Shown: one piece after another, positions 25,646 through 32,443 of the stretch
How the letters are laid out: each line of letters starts with the position of its first letter
How positions within the stretch are numbered: the stretch's first letter is position 1
Assembly: GCF_040544485.1 (NCBI RefSeq)
Contig: NZ_JBDZDV010000010.1
Coordinates: 1-41,337 of the forward strand
Source: Lacicoccus halitifaciens
GTDB taxonomy: Bacteria; Bacillota; Bacilli; Staphylococcales; Salinicoccaceae
Direction of reading: 5' to 3'
Length of the DNA stretch: 41,337 nt
Translations under genes and position numbers: made by a program
Notes under the pieces: generated by a model
Databases searched by the model: none
The model's input: the letters and a program-made list of their open reading frames with translations, nothing else
What the model was told of the DNA's origin: nothing

Positions 25646-26857
25646 TTATAGGAATTTACCTTTGGAATAAGCTAAGAACGGACCACCGATTTTAAATACG
25701 GCTCTCGTATCGACGACGCGCTTCAGGAACGCCGCCCTGCGGCCTTTGACTTCACGGCCGAACACGACGCCGATGCCCTCATCCGGTCCAAGGGAACATA
25801 CTGTACCTTTGTCGTCAAAACTGAATCCATGCATCTTTTCCCCATCCAGTTTCTCTTTTATGTTTTTCGCAGCGTGGTCGCCCATCTGCATCGCAATCTG
25901 TGCAGTCGTCGGCCAAGGTCTGGCATTTTCGCCTTCCCCGTTCATGACTGCCGCCACATCACCAATTACGAATATATTATCGTAGCCTTCGATCGTAAGG
26001 TCAGGTTTGGTGATGACGCGTCCGCGTTTGGCACCTTCAAACGATTCCTCCATCAGGCTGTTGCCGCGTACGCCCGCCGTCCAGATGACACTGCTCGCTT
26101 CAAGCTGGGTTTCTTCATCGTTCACTTTCACCACGAAGCCTTTTTCGTTCGCTGCAACGATCGGTGTACCGATTTTGAATTCAATGCCCTTGCTTTCAAG
26201 GAAGTCCACCGCATACTGGGTCAGTTCATCACTGAACATCGGAAGCATGGACGGTGCCGCCTCGACACAGGTGATCTTGACATCCTCATAGTTGATGTTG
26301 TACTGGCTTGCAAGTGCCGGGATGCTCTCAGTCAGCTCACCGAGGAACTCGACACCCGTGAATCCTGCACCGCCGACCAGTATCGAAATATCGCGGGGGT
26401 CGTTGGACGTCTTGTACTTCGCGAAGTTCCTTTCGATCTCCTGTCTTGCTGCGACGGACGTCTCCGGGTTGGTGATCGTTTCAGCATACTCATCCATACC
26501 TTCGATGCCGAATGTCTCACTTTCAAAGCCGAGCGCCACGACCAGGATATCGTATTCGAACTCACCCTGGTTCGTTTCGACACGCTGCGCGTCACGGTCG
26601 ATGGCCGTCACCTCAGCAGGTACAAATCTGACTTTCTGAGTATTGATCACACTCGTGATGGGATACGCCGCTTCTTCCCAGTGAATTGTACCGGCAGCGA
26701 CCTGATGCAGCCATGTTGCTTCATAATGATATTCATTCTTGTTAATCAGCGTGATGTCTGCATCCTGGAAGCTCAGGATTTTCTGAAGTCTGGTCACAGT
26801 CGACAATCCAGCATATCCGGCACCGAGCACAAGAATCTTCTTTCTCTCAAAACTCAT
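25646..26857 (-). CDS. ndh: Type II NADH:quinone oxidoreductase
   Basis: Single-subunit, non-proton-pumping NADH dehydrogenase on the inner face of the membrane, 403 residues, passing electrons from NADH to menaquinone. FAD site VLGAGYAGLSTV near the N terminus, NADH site LVGGAGFTGVEF near residue 170, and FVIGDVAA for the second FAD contact. The quinone-side motif TTAQIAMQMG is present. Very similar to S. aureus Ndh. ATG at 26857 preceded by AAGGTG at 9 bases; a GTG at 26869 is an alternative. Promoter is covered by a large palindrome. Confidence 0.95.
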   Translation of the reverse strand: MSFERKKILVLGAGYAGLSTVTRLQKILSFQDADITLINKNEYHYEATWLHQVAAGTIHWEEAAYPITSVINTQKVRFVPAEVTAIDRDAQRVETNQGEFEYDILVVALGFESETFGIEGMDEYAETITNPETSVAARQEIERNFAKYKTSNDPRDISILVGGAGFTGVEFLGELTESIPALASQYNINYEDVKITCVEAAPSMLPMFSDELTQYAVDFLESKGIEFKIGTPIVAANEKGFVVKVNDEETQLEASSVIWTAGVRGNSLMEESFEGAKRGRVITKPDLTIEGYDNIFVIGDVAAVMNGEGENARPWPTTAQIAMQMGDHAAKNIKEKLDGEKMHGFSFDDKGTVCSLGPDEGIGVVFGREVKGRRAAFLKRVVDTRAVFKIGGPFLAYSKGKFL

Positions 26858-26919
26858 AATTATAGTCACCTTTTCCTAATAAATTAAAAAACATGGTAAT
26901 TTCATCTATATCAAATAAG

Positions 26920-26955
26920 ATCGCTAATATTAATATCATTATTAATATTAGCGAT
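26920..26955. promoter_or_regulatory. Perfect 16-bp-arm palindrome over the ndh promoter
   Basis: ATCGCTAATATTAATA (26920-26935), 4-base centre, TATTAATATTAGCGAT (26940-26955). It contains the -10 box of ndh and the transcription start, the expected place for a repressor operator. It does not match Rex, Fur, Zur or CodY consensus sequences that I know. Confidence 0.7.
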
Positions 26956-26973
26956 TAACATATAATATTTCAA
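26945..26973 (-). promoter_or_regulatory. ndh promoter
   Basis: Minus strand -35 TTGAAA (26968-26973), 17-bp spacer, -10 TAATAT (26945-26950). Leader of about 80 bases. Confidence 0.7.
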
Positions 26974-26990
26974 GGCTTTTTGATAATTTT

Positions 26991-27350
26991 TTAACAATCT
27001 TCCGGTGCACCTGCATGAGTCTTGGTCCTGAATGAAGCGCCGCAGCCGCAGGATAATGAGGCATTTGGATTGTCAATCGTGAATCCGCCGCCCATGAGCG
27101 ACTGTTTGAAATCGATGACCGTCCCGTTGATCACCGGGGCATCATACTTATCCACAATCACTTTGACGCCGTGGAACTCATACTCTTCATCGCGTTCCGA
27201 TTTTTCAAATTCCGCCGCCATGCCGTAAGTCAGGCCCGTGCATCCGCCGCCTTCCACTTTGAATCTGAGGTAACCGTCCGCCATATCATTTTTTTCAAGC
27301 ATATCCTTCACTTCATATGCTGCACTCTCAGTGAGTTCAATCTGAGTCAT
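26991..27350 (-). CDS. A-type Fe-S carrier protein (HesB/IscA family)
   Basis: 119 residues. The three cysteines of A-type carriers are visible: one in EGGGCTGLTYG and the C-terminal pair in SLSCGCGASF. It receives or passes Fe-S clusters to apoproteins; YutM in Bacillus is the counterpart. ATG at 27350 with GGAGGG upstream; the longer frame has no support. Convergent in context with other Fe-S genes (nfu, yuzB) on the same strand. Confidence 0.92.
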   Translation of the reverse strand: MTQIELTESAAYEVKDMLEKNDMADGYLRFKVEGGGCTGLTYGMAAEFEKSERDEEYEFHGVKVIVDKYDAPVINGTVIDFKQSLMGGGFTIDNPNASLSCGCGASFRTKTHAGAPEDC

Positions 27351-27372
27351 ATTATCACCCTCCGTTGTCTCC

Positions 27373-27401
27373 ATTATATAAGAAGATATTTTATAGCTCA
27401 A
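27373..27401 (-). promoter_or_regulatory. Promoter of the HesB/IscA gene
   Basis: Minus strand -35 TTGAGC (27396-27401), 17-bp spacer, -10 TATAAT (27373-27378), located just after the yuzB stop codon. Confidence 0.65.
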
Positions 27402-27412
27402 ACTTTCCGTCC

Positions 27413-27676
27413 TTACAAAAAATCCCACTCGTCATCAGCCTGTTTTTGACGTTCGACCTGTTTATATACTTTATCCAGAAGCGCCGGAGCGGACTGTGCC
27501 CCGACAAGCTGGCCGTTGACGATTGCAAACATGGCTTTTGAGCATATGCCGCAGTTGTTCGTGCACTCATAGTCGAGCACATCTATATCGTTGTCCTCAT
27601 CAAGCTGTCTGAAAACTTCACCGGACCCCTTCTGCATATTCGCGTTGCAGAACTCAACCAGATTCATCGGATACAT
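27413..27676 (-). CDS. yuzB: YuzB-family protein (DUF1450)
   Basis: 87 residues with cysteines at NLVEFCNAN and in the tight cluster YECTNNCGICSKAMFA, the pattern of the thioredoxin-like ferredoxin/DUF1450 group. Function unknown; likely redox or Fe-S related from its sequence and its place between nfu and the HesB gene (inference). ATG at 27676 with GGAGGGG at about 5 bases; ATG 27667 is the next possibility. Confidence 0.85.
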   Translation of the reverse strand: MYPMNLVEFCNANMQKGSGEVFRQLDEDNDIDVLDYECTNNCGICSKAMFAIVNGQLVGAQSAPALLDKVYKQVERQKQADDEWDFL

Positions 27677-27700
27677 TCCTGCCCCTCCTTCCATTAAAAT

Positions 27701-27731
27701 AAAAAACCGTCGGGACGCTTAAGTCCCAACG
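27701..27731 (-). terminator. Terminator of nfu
   Basis: Minus strand CGTTGGGAC, loop TTAAGC, GTCCCGACG (one G-T pair), then GTTTTTTATTTT. The hairpin begins within 7 bases of the nfu stop, and the yuzB binding site follows directly. Confidence 0.88.
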
Positions 27732-27737
27732 ATCAGT

Positions 27738-27980
27738 TTAGAATACTTGTTCAACTTCAACGAACCCTGGCACTTCTTCGAGCATCGCTCTTTCAATACC
27801 TGCTTTAAGTGTGATTGTTGAACTTGGGCATGTACCGCATGCACCGAGCAGACGCAGCTTGACGATGCCGTCCTCCACATCCACCAGCTCACAGTCGCCG
27901 CCATCCCTCAGCAGGAAAGGGCGTAACTTCTCTATAACTACTTCGACTTGTTCATACATCGTATCTTGTGTTGTTGCCAT
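27738..27980 (-). CDS. nfu: Nfu-type Fe-S scaffold/carrier protein
   Basis: 80 residues, only the C-terminal NifU domain, with the cluster-binding CxxC in LLGACGTCPSSTITLK. Delivers 4Fe-4S clusters to target enzymes. ATG at 27980 preceded by GGAGG; an upstream extension in frame is not supported. YutI is the Bacillus counterpart. Divergent from yuzD. Confidence 0.93.
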   Translation of the reverse strand: MATTQDTMYEQVEVVIEKLRPFLLRDGGDCELVDVEDGIVKLRLLGACGTCPSSTITLKAGIERAMLEEVPGFVEVEQVF

Positions 27981-28000
27981 TGGTATATTCCTCCAATCAT

Positions 28001-28030
28001 TTGATACAGATTTCAATATACCTGTATTAT
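28001..28030 (+). promoter_or_regulatory. Putative yuzD promoter
   Basis: TTGATA (28001-28006) and TATTAT (28025-28030) with an 18-bp spacer in the divergent nfu-yuzD gap; a minus-strand TATAAT-like sequence overlaps it for nfu. Confidence 0.4.
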
Positions 28031-28077
28031 AATAGATTTCACTATAAAAATCCATCATCTTAAAGGAGGATGTTCAT

Positions 28078-28362
28078 ATGAAATTTGTCATCAATGTGTA
28101 CGGACGGCAGGAAGACGGAAAGTCCGGCCTCTATGGGGCACTCCGGGCCTCCCTCCCCGGCATCCGGCCGCATGATGATCTGTTCTTCAACTTCATCGAC
28201 ATCCGGCAGACTGACAATCTGACGGATCACGATGAGAACCTGATCGAACAGCTTGATGAAGGGGACCTTGTCTGCCCACTCGTCACCATAAATGATGAAA
28301 TCGCTTCAGACGGGACTACAGATCCGGACACTATCATCAGATGGTTTGAAGCCCGGGGATGA
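28078..28362 (+). CDS. yuzD: YuzD-family protein (DUF1462)
   Basis: 94 residues, probable thioredoxin-like fold. Begins KFVINVYGRQE and contains DLVCPLVTINDEI. Function unknown. AAAGGAGG lies about 8 bases before the ATG. Divergent from nfu and yuzB as in other Bacillales, supporting a link to Fe-S or redox work (inference). Convergent with bioY, 6 bases apart, with no clear terminator between. Confidence 0.85.
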   Translation: MKFVINVYGRQEDGKSGLYGALRASLPGIRPHDDLFFNFIDIRQTDNLTDHDENLIEQLDEGDLVCPLVTINDEIASDGTTDPDTIIRWFEARG

Positions 28363-28368
28363 CAAACT

Positions 28369-28911
28369 TCAATGCGCGATCCTCAAAATCCCGCGTGCTT
28401 TCAATACACGTGCAAACATCACTGTCAATGTGCCGACGATCAGATCTTTGATGATGAAAGGCACGACTGTAACCATCAGCGCTTCGATGAGCCCGACCGG
28501 CGTACCGATGACGGTGTTCATGATAAAGGTGAAATAGACGATCCCGAATATGAAGGTCACAATAAGGGCAAGGTATGTATAGATCAGCGACTGGTGGAGC
28601 GGCTGTCCCTCCCTGACCCCGATTCCTGCGATATATGCAGCCGGGATGAACCCGAGGACGAAGCCGAAGCTTGGTGACAGGAGTGCACCAATCCCCCCGC
28701 TCCCTGCAAACACCGGCACACCGATCAATCCGACGAGCATGTACACCAAAGTCGACAATGCACCGAGCTTCGAACCGAGTATGAGTGCCGTGAGCAGCAC
28801 CATCGGCATCTGCAGGGTGAAAGGCACGGGGCCGATCGGCACCCTGATCTGTGCACCGACTGCGATCAGCGCTGCGAATAATGCGACGAACACCAAATGT
28901 TTTGTTTTCAT
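28369..28911 (-). CDS. bioY: Biotin transporter substrate-binding component BioY
   Basis: S component of an ECF transporter for biotin, 180 residues, six membrane spans. BioY features: GAQIRVPIGPVPFTLQ and the glycine-rich stretch FAGSGGIGALLSPSFGFVLGF. No bioM/bioN neighbours, so it must use the shared ECF module. AGGAGG precedes the ATG at 28911. Regulated by a BirA box over its promoter. Confidence 0.95.
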   Translation of the reverse strand: MKTKHLVFVALFAALIAVGAQIRVPIGPVPFTLQMPMVLLTALILGSKLGALSTLVYMLVGLIGVPVFAGSGGIGALLSPSFGFVLGFIPAAYIAGIGVREGQPLHQSLIYTYLALIVTFIFGIVYFTFIMNTVIGTPVGLIEALMVTVVPFIIKDLIVGTLTVMFARVLKARGILRIAH

Positions 28912-28938
28912 TATGATTCCTCCTGGATTGTTTTTCAT

Positions 28939-28967
28939 ATCATACCATGAAAAAACCCTATTGTTAA
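28939..28967 (-). promoter_or_regulatory. bioY promoter
   Basis: Minus strand -35 TTAACA (28962-28967), 17-bp spacer, -10 TATGAT (28939-28944). The -35 is part of one half of the BirA box. Confidence 0.7.
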
Positions 28968-28996
28968 CCTTAAAATTAAAAAGGTTAACAATAGGG
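28950..28996 (-). terminator. Terminator of the cupin operon, sharing its stem with the BirA box
   Basis: Minus strand CCCTATTGTTAACCTT, 9-base loop, AAGGTTAACAATAGGG, then TTTTTTC: a 16-bp perfect stem with a T-tract, starting 8 bases after the cupin stop codon. Confidence 0.8.
28961..28991. promoter_or_regulatory. BirA operator of bioY
   Basis: TTGTTAACC (28961-28969), 13 bases, GGTTAACAA (28983-28991): the Firmicute BirA box described by comparative genomics, normally with a spacer near 14-16. Biotinoyl-AMP-loaded BirA bound here would cover the -35 of bioY. Confidence 0.9.
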
Positions 28997-29004
28997 TGGG
29001 AATC

Positions 29005-29322
29005 TTAACCAGGCATCCTGTTCATCGTGACGTAAATCGAAGTGCGTGCATCGCCATTTTCAAAGCCGATCATTTCATCCGCTTCGAGATGGATGACATC
29101 CCCTTCGGTCACCTTGACCGTTTCATCTTCGATCAGGAATTCACCGTGCCCGGCAAGTACATGGAGATACAATTCCTTCCCCGGATGGTTGTGGGATTTC
29201 ATCGTCTGGCCGGGCATGAAATTCAACATGAACATCGAGCTGTTCCTGCTTTTGAAAACATCGATCTTGGTGAATCGTTCTTCATCGAAAGTCCGGGCGG
29301 ATCCGACAGTGCTTTTTTCCAT
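29005..29322 (-). CDS. Small cupin-domain protein
   Basis: 105 residues, one cupin barrel. The metal-binding motif 1 is intact: G, five residues, HNH, three residues, E, six residues, G in the stretch from GQTMKSHNHPGK to VLAG. Substrate unknown. ATG at 29322 has GGGAG 8 bases upstream; the ATG at 29328 is too close. It is the last gene of a unit with YutE, a HAD phosphatase and a 2-hydroxyacid dehydrogenase, 22 bases after the last of these. Confidence 0.85.
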   Translation of the reverse strand: MEKSTVGSARTFDEERFTKIDVFKSRNSSMFMLNFMPGQTMKSHNHPGKELYLHVLAGHGEFLIEDETVKVTEGDVIHLEADEMIGFENGDARTSIYVTMNRMPG

Positions 29323-29344
29323 GGTCATCTCTCCCTTAAAAAGA

Positions 29345-30304
29345 TTACTTCACCTCGGTAAGCGGCTGTTCACCTTCGAGTACACGCGTGATGTTATCCA
29401 CACACAGCTGCACCATGTTATCCCTTGTTGCAACGGAGGCGCTGCCGATATGCGGAAGGAGCGTCATATTCTTCATGCCGATGAACGGATGATCCTTTGA
29501 AATCGGTTCGCCGTCGAATACATCCAGGGCAGCCGCCGCAATTGCACCCGACTCCACGGCTTCCTTCAGGTCCGCCTCCACGACGTGCGCACCGCGCCCG
29601 ATGTTTATGAAGTGCGCGTGTTCCTGCATCTTACCGAACGCTTCCTTATCGAACTTGTATTTCGTTTCATCGGTGAGCGGGGCCGCGCACAGGACGAAAT
29701 CCGACTGTTCGAGCAGTTCATCGAATGGGACCAGCTCTGCATCCAGGTCGGCTGCATACTTCGACTCGCTGCGGTTATGGTAGATGACACGGCAGTCGAA
29801 GCCTTTCAGGCGCCTTGCGAAAGCCGCGCCGATCGCGCCCATGCCGAAGATCCCGACCGTCTTGCCGTACACATCGGTACCTGCCATATGGTAGGGGCTC
29901 CAGCCCGTCCAGTCACCGCGCTCAAGCTCCCGGTTGGCCTCGATGATCCGGCGTGCCGAAGTCAGCATCAGTGTAAATGCAAGTTCAGCAGTCGTTTCGG
30001 TCAATACTTCCGGTGTATTGGTGATCGTCACACCATTTTCCGCCGCGGCATCAAGGTCGATGTTGTCGAAGCCGACGGCAAGGTTCGAGACGACTTTCAG
30101 GTTTTTTGCCGTATTGAACATTTCGGCATCCACTTTTTCACTGAGCATCGTAAGTGCCGCATCGGCATCTTCCATCTCTTCCAAAAACTTCTCCCTCGGC
30201 ATCGGGTCGCCGGCGCTGTCCCACATGAAGACTTCGAATTTTTCTTCAAGCTGTTTTAAATGTTCTTCTTTGATCTGTCTTGTAACGACCACTTTTTGTG
30301 TCAT
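29345..30304 (-). CDS. D-isomer-specific 2-hydroxyacid dehydrogenase (glyoxylate/hydroxypyruvate reductase type)
   Basis: 319 residues, NAD(P)H-dependent reductase. Cofactor loop VGIFGMGAIGAAFARRL, followed at the strand end by YHNRSESKY, where Asn-Arg-Ser suggests NADPH. Catalytic Arg in INIGRGAHV, Glu in the FDGEP segment and His in LLPHIGSAS are present. Probably reduces glyoxylate or hydroxypyruvate. The start is one base after the upstream HAD phosphatase stop, so the pair may handle phosphoglycolate-like metabolites together (inference). Confidence 0.93.
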   Translation of the reverse strand: MTQKVVVTRQIKEEHLKQLEEKFEVFMWDSAGDPMPREKFLEEMEDADAALTMLSEKVDAEMFNTAKNLKVVSNLAVGFDNIDLDAAAENGVTITNTPEVLTETTAELAFTLMLTSARRIIEANRELERGDWTGWSPYHMAGTDVYGKTVGIFGMGAIGAAFARRLKGFDCRVIYHNRSESKYAADLDAELVPFDELLEQSDFVLCAAPLTDETKYKFDKEAFGKMQEHAHFINIGRGAHVVEADLKEAVESGAIAAAALDVFDGEPISKDHPFIGMKNMTLLPHIGSASVATRDNMVQLCVDNITRVLEGEQPLTEVK

Positions 30305-30305
30305 G

Positions 30306-31064
30306 TCATACGCTCCATTCAGATAAATTGTTTATGATATGTGTTGGTAAAACATCTTTCTTCAATACTTCCTCCGCCGGGCTCACGCCTGTGTCCACAT
30401 GGATCGTATCGACACCCCCGTTGATCCCGGTCAGTATATCCGTATCATAATTGTCACCGATCAGCGCCACTTCATCCTTTTCAAGCTTAAGCTGCTCCAA
30501 TGCGCCCTCCAGGATGAATGCACTCGGCTTGCCTATGGTGACGGGCTCGACCCCGGTCGTTTCGACCAGGACCTGCTGCAGTGCACCGTTGCCCGGCACG
30601 ATGCCCTCTTCCGTCGGAAAACGCCTGTCCGGATTCGTTGCAATGAATGCAGCGCCGCCGCCGATCAGGAGGGCGGCATGTTTGAGCTTCCTGTAATTGA
30701 TTTCGGGGTCGAGCCCCATGATGACGAGGTCCGCCTCATCTTCAGTCAGGGTGATGCCCGCATCTTCCAGTATGCCCTTCAGGGAAGGTGTGCCGATCAC
30801 GTAGGCGGTCTCGCCCCGGTGATGTGCGCTGATGTAGGCGGCCGTCGCCATTGCGGATGTGTACATCTTTTCAGGGGATGTCTCCACACCCATGCCGATC
30901 AGCTTCTGCACCGCTTCTTCCTGCGATTTCGTCGCATTATTCGTCAGGAAAACATAGGGGATGCCTTTCTTCTCCAGCTCCGAGACGAAAACGCGTGCCG
31001 TTTCGATGGGCGCACTGCCGTTGTACATCGTGCCGTCGAGATCTATAAGGTAGCCTTTGTACAT
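30306..31064 (-). CDS. HAD-superfamily IIA phosphatase (YutF/NagD type)
   Basis: 252 residues. HAD motif I YLIDLDGTMYNG near the start (nucleophile Asp and acid Asp), motif II TNNAT, motif III lysine in IGKPSAF and motif IV GDNYDTDI; the cap of class IIA lies between motifs II and III. Matches the TIGR01457-like group of Firmicutes. Substrate unknown, likely a small sugar or nucleotide phosphate. ATG at 31064 has AAGGTG 7 bases upstream; ATG 31073 is possible and mirrors the start of the S. aureus protein. Coupled to YutE upstream. Confidence 0.92.
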   Translation of the reverse strand: MYKGYLIDLDGTMYNGSAPIETARVFVSELEKKGIPYVFLTNNATKSQEEAVQKLIGMGVETSPEKMYTSAMATAAYISAHHRGETAYVIGTPSLKGILEDAGITLTEDEADLVIMGLDPEINYRKLKHAALLIGGGAAFIATNPDRRFPTEEGIVPGNGALQQVLVETTGVEPVTIGKPSAFILEGALEQLKLEKDEVALIGDNYDTDILTGINGGVDTIHVDTGVSPAEEVLKKDVLPTHIINNLSEWSV

Positions 31065-31065
31065 C

Positions 31066-31485
31066 TCATTCACCTTTGAACGCGGTCACTGCCTGACCGT
31101 CATTTTCTGCGAATGCCTGAATCCTTGAGCCGTACTGCTCATAGGCATTGAGATGCCTTCTGAAATCCGCCTTCATGCTTTCATGATCAAGATCGGTGTA
31201 CTCCCGGACGAGCCTGTTCCGCCATTCGAAAGTCGCCTTGAAATCATTCTGGTCTTCTTCCGGAATCGCACCTTCGGTCTTCAGTATTTCAATCACATCC
31301 AGGTAACTTCCCGGATCGCGCAGAATGAAGCCGTCGATGATCATATTGCCGACATCCACCGTCGACTCGATCAGCATATGACAGATGCGTTCCAGTTCAA
31401 ATCCTTCGGCATCTTCAAATTCCTTTGTGAGCCTTCCGATGTAATCGAGCCTTTCATTGAGTAAATCGCGGTCTACAAAATACAA
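31066..31485 (-). CDS. yutE: YutE, solitary DUF86/HepT-like protein
   Basis: 139 residues, all-helical HEPN fold. Typical HepT toxins carry a catalytic R-x4-6-H motif near RNxxxHxY; here the stretch is RNRLVREYTDLD with Arg in place of His, and there is no MNT antitoxin gene next to it, so a toxin role is unlikely. Start is TTG at 31485 with GAGGAG 8 bases upstream, giving MYFVDR as in Bacillus YutE. First gene of the yutE-HAD-dehydrogenase-cupin unit. Confidence 0.85.
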   Translation of the reverse strand: MYFVDRDLLNERLDYIGRLTKEFEDAEGFELERICHMLIESTVDVGNMIIDGFILRDPGSYLDVIEILKTEGAIPEEDQNDFKATFEWRNRLVREYTDLDHESMKADFRRHLNAYEQYGSRIQAFAENDGQAVTAFKGE

Positions 31486-31572
31486 AGCCTACACTCCTCT
31501 ACATTCTTTGTCGTCATGATAATATTATGATAGCATAATTTGCAAAGCACAGTAGAAGCGGAGGAAATAATC

Positions 31573-31860
31573 ATGATCGACTTTTTCTTGTATGATGACA
31601 CCGAGGATACACACGCAAGATACGTCGGATTTGCAGGCGACCACGGCAGGTATGACCTTGCGATCATCCATACGGGCAGATTCTTCGGGAAAGCACTCGT
31701 TTTAAACACCCAGAGCAGCCGTTTCGGCATCATCGGCACGGATGACCTGAACGAAGAGGGCTACACCGCACATATCCTCGGCCTGGAGCCCGAACAGGGC
31801 GAAGAAGTCGAGGACTTTTTAAGGCAGGTCATCGTGACCGATATGGGGGATATGGAATAA
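31573..31860 (+). CDS. DUF3055-family protein
   Basis: 95 residues, acidic, no membrane segment. Landmarks FFLYDDTEDTHARYVGF and GKALVLNTQSSRFGIIG. Conserved small protein of Bacillales without a known function. ATG at 31573 chosen for GGAGG 8 bases upstream. Lone plus-strand gene between yutE and yutD, with which it converges 40 bases apart. Confidence 0.85.
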   Translation: MIDFFLYDDTEDTHARYVGFAGDHGRYDLAIIHTGRFFGKALVLNTQSSRFGIIGTDDLNEEGYTAHILGLEPEQGEEVEDFLRQVIVTDMGDME

Positions 31861-31874
31861 AGACCGTGCGGTTT

Positions 31875-31900
31875 AAAAAGAGGCCCGGTTTCCCGGGCCT
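31875..31900 (-). terminator. Terminator of yutD
   Basis: Minus strand AGGCCCGG, tetraloop GAAA, CCGGGCCT, then CTTTTTAAA, directly after the yutD stop codon. Confidence 0.9.
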
Positions 31901-32323
31901 TCATTCCTCCAGCTGCTTCAGGGCGGCATAGGTCTTATCCTTCACCTGGCCCGGTGATGCCGGAGCATCGCCGGTTTCAGGAGGCGGATCCCCGGCTGCG
32001 GTCTCCCCGTCCTGCACTTCCCCGTCAGCTTCCCTTGCCTTCAGCTCTTCTTTCGTCACTTTCCTGAGGACGAAGTAAGGGCAGCCGAAATTGCAGTACT
32101 CGCTCAGGTAATCCTGGATGGCGCTGAATTTCTTATCCCGCTCCACCTTCCTCTTATTGTCACGGTGGAACCCGGTGAGCCTGAGCTTCTCATAACCGAT
32201 GTCCCCGACGATATAATCATACTTGTTCAGCACCTCGCTGTATTTCGCCTTGAACTGTTCTTCGTCAAAGGCATCCCTGTAATTTTCAATCAGTTCAAAA
32301 TTCATATGATCTATCGTGATCAT
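31901..32323 (-). CDS. yutD: YutD-family protein with an acidic, proline-rich tail
   Basis: 140 residues. The first 95 match YutD (DUF1027): YRDAFDEEQFKAKYSEVLNKYD and EYCNFGCPYFVLRKV with a Cys pair. A tail of about 40 residues (AGDPPPETGDAPASPGQ) is low-complexity and not part of the domain. Function unknown. ATG 32323 with AGAGGTG 8 bases upstream; GTG 32329 is less likely. Confidence 0.88.
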   Translation of the reverse strand: MITIDHMNFELIENYRDAFDEEQFKAKYSEVLNKYDYIVGDIGYEKLRLTGFHRDNKRKVERDKKFSAIQDYLSEYCNFGCPYFVLRKVTKEELKAREADGEVQDGETAAGDPPPETGDAPASPGQVKDKTYAALKQLEE

Positions 32324-32410
32324 GGCCACTGCACCTCTTTCATTCCTTCATCACCCATGCTTCAGTGTTTTCATATTATCATAAAATTCAGACCCTTGTA
32401 TACAGCGATG

Positions 32411-32436
32411 AAAAAACCTCTTCCGGGGGAAGAGGT
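32411..32436 (-). terminator. Terminator of the NhaC-family transporter gene
   Basis: Minus strand ACCTCTTCC/GGAAGAGGT with a 3-base loop, then TTTTTC, 8 bases after the stop codon. Confidence 0.9.
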
Positions 32437-32443
32437 CTTCATA

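Noticed and set aside
25829..26887. 352-codon ORF antisense to ndh
   Set aside because: Mirror frame of a well-supported gene; composition rich in His, Arg and Cys as expected for a shadow, with no domain or start signal.
26920..26955. Reading the ndh palindrome as a terminator of the upstream gene
   Set aside because: The stem is AT-rich, no T-tract follows the arm on either strand, and it coincides with a well-formed promoter.
31066..31485. HepT/MntA toxin-antitoxin pair
   Set aside because: No nucleotidyltransferase antitoxin next to it, and the HEPN catalytic histidine is missing.
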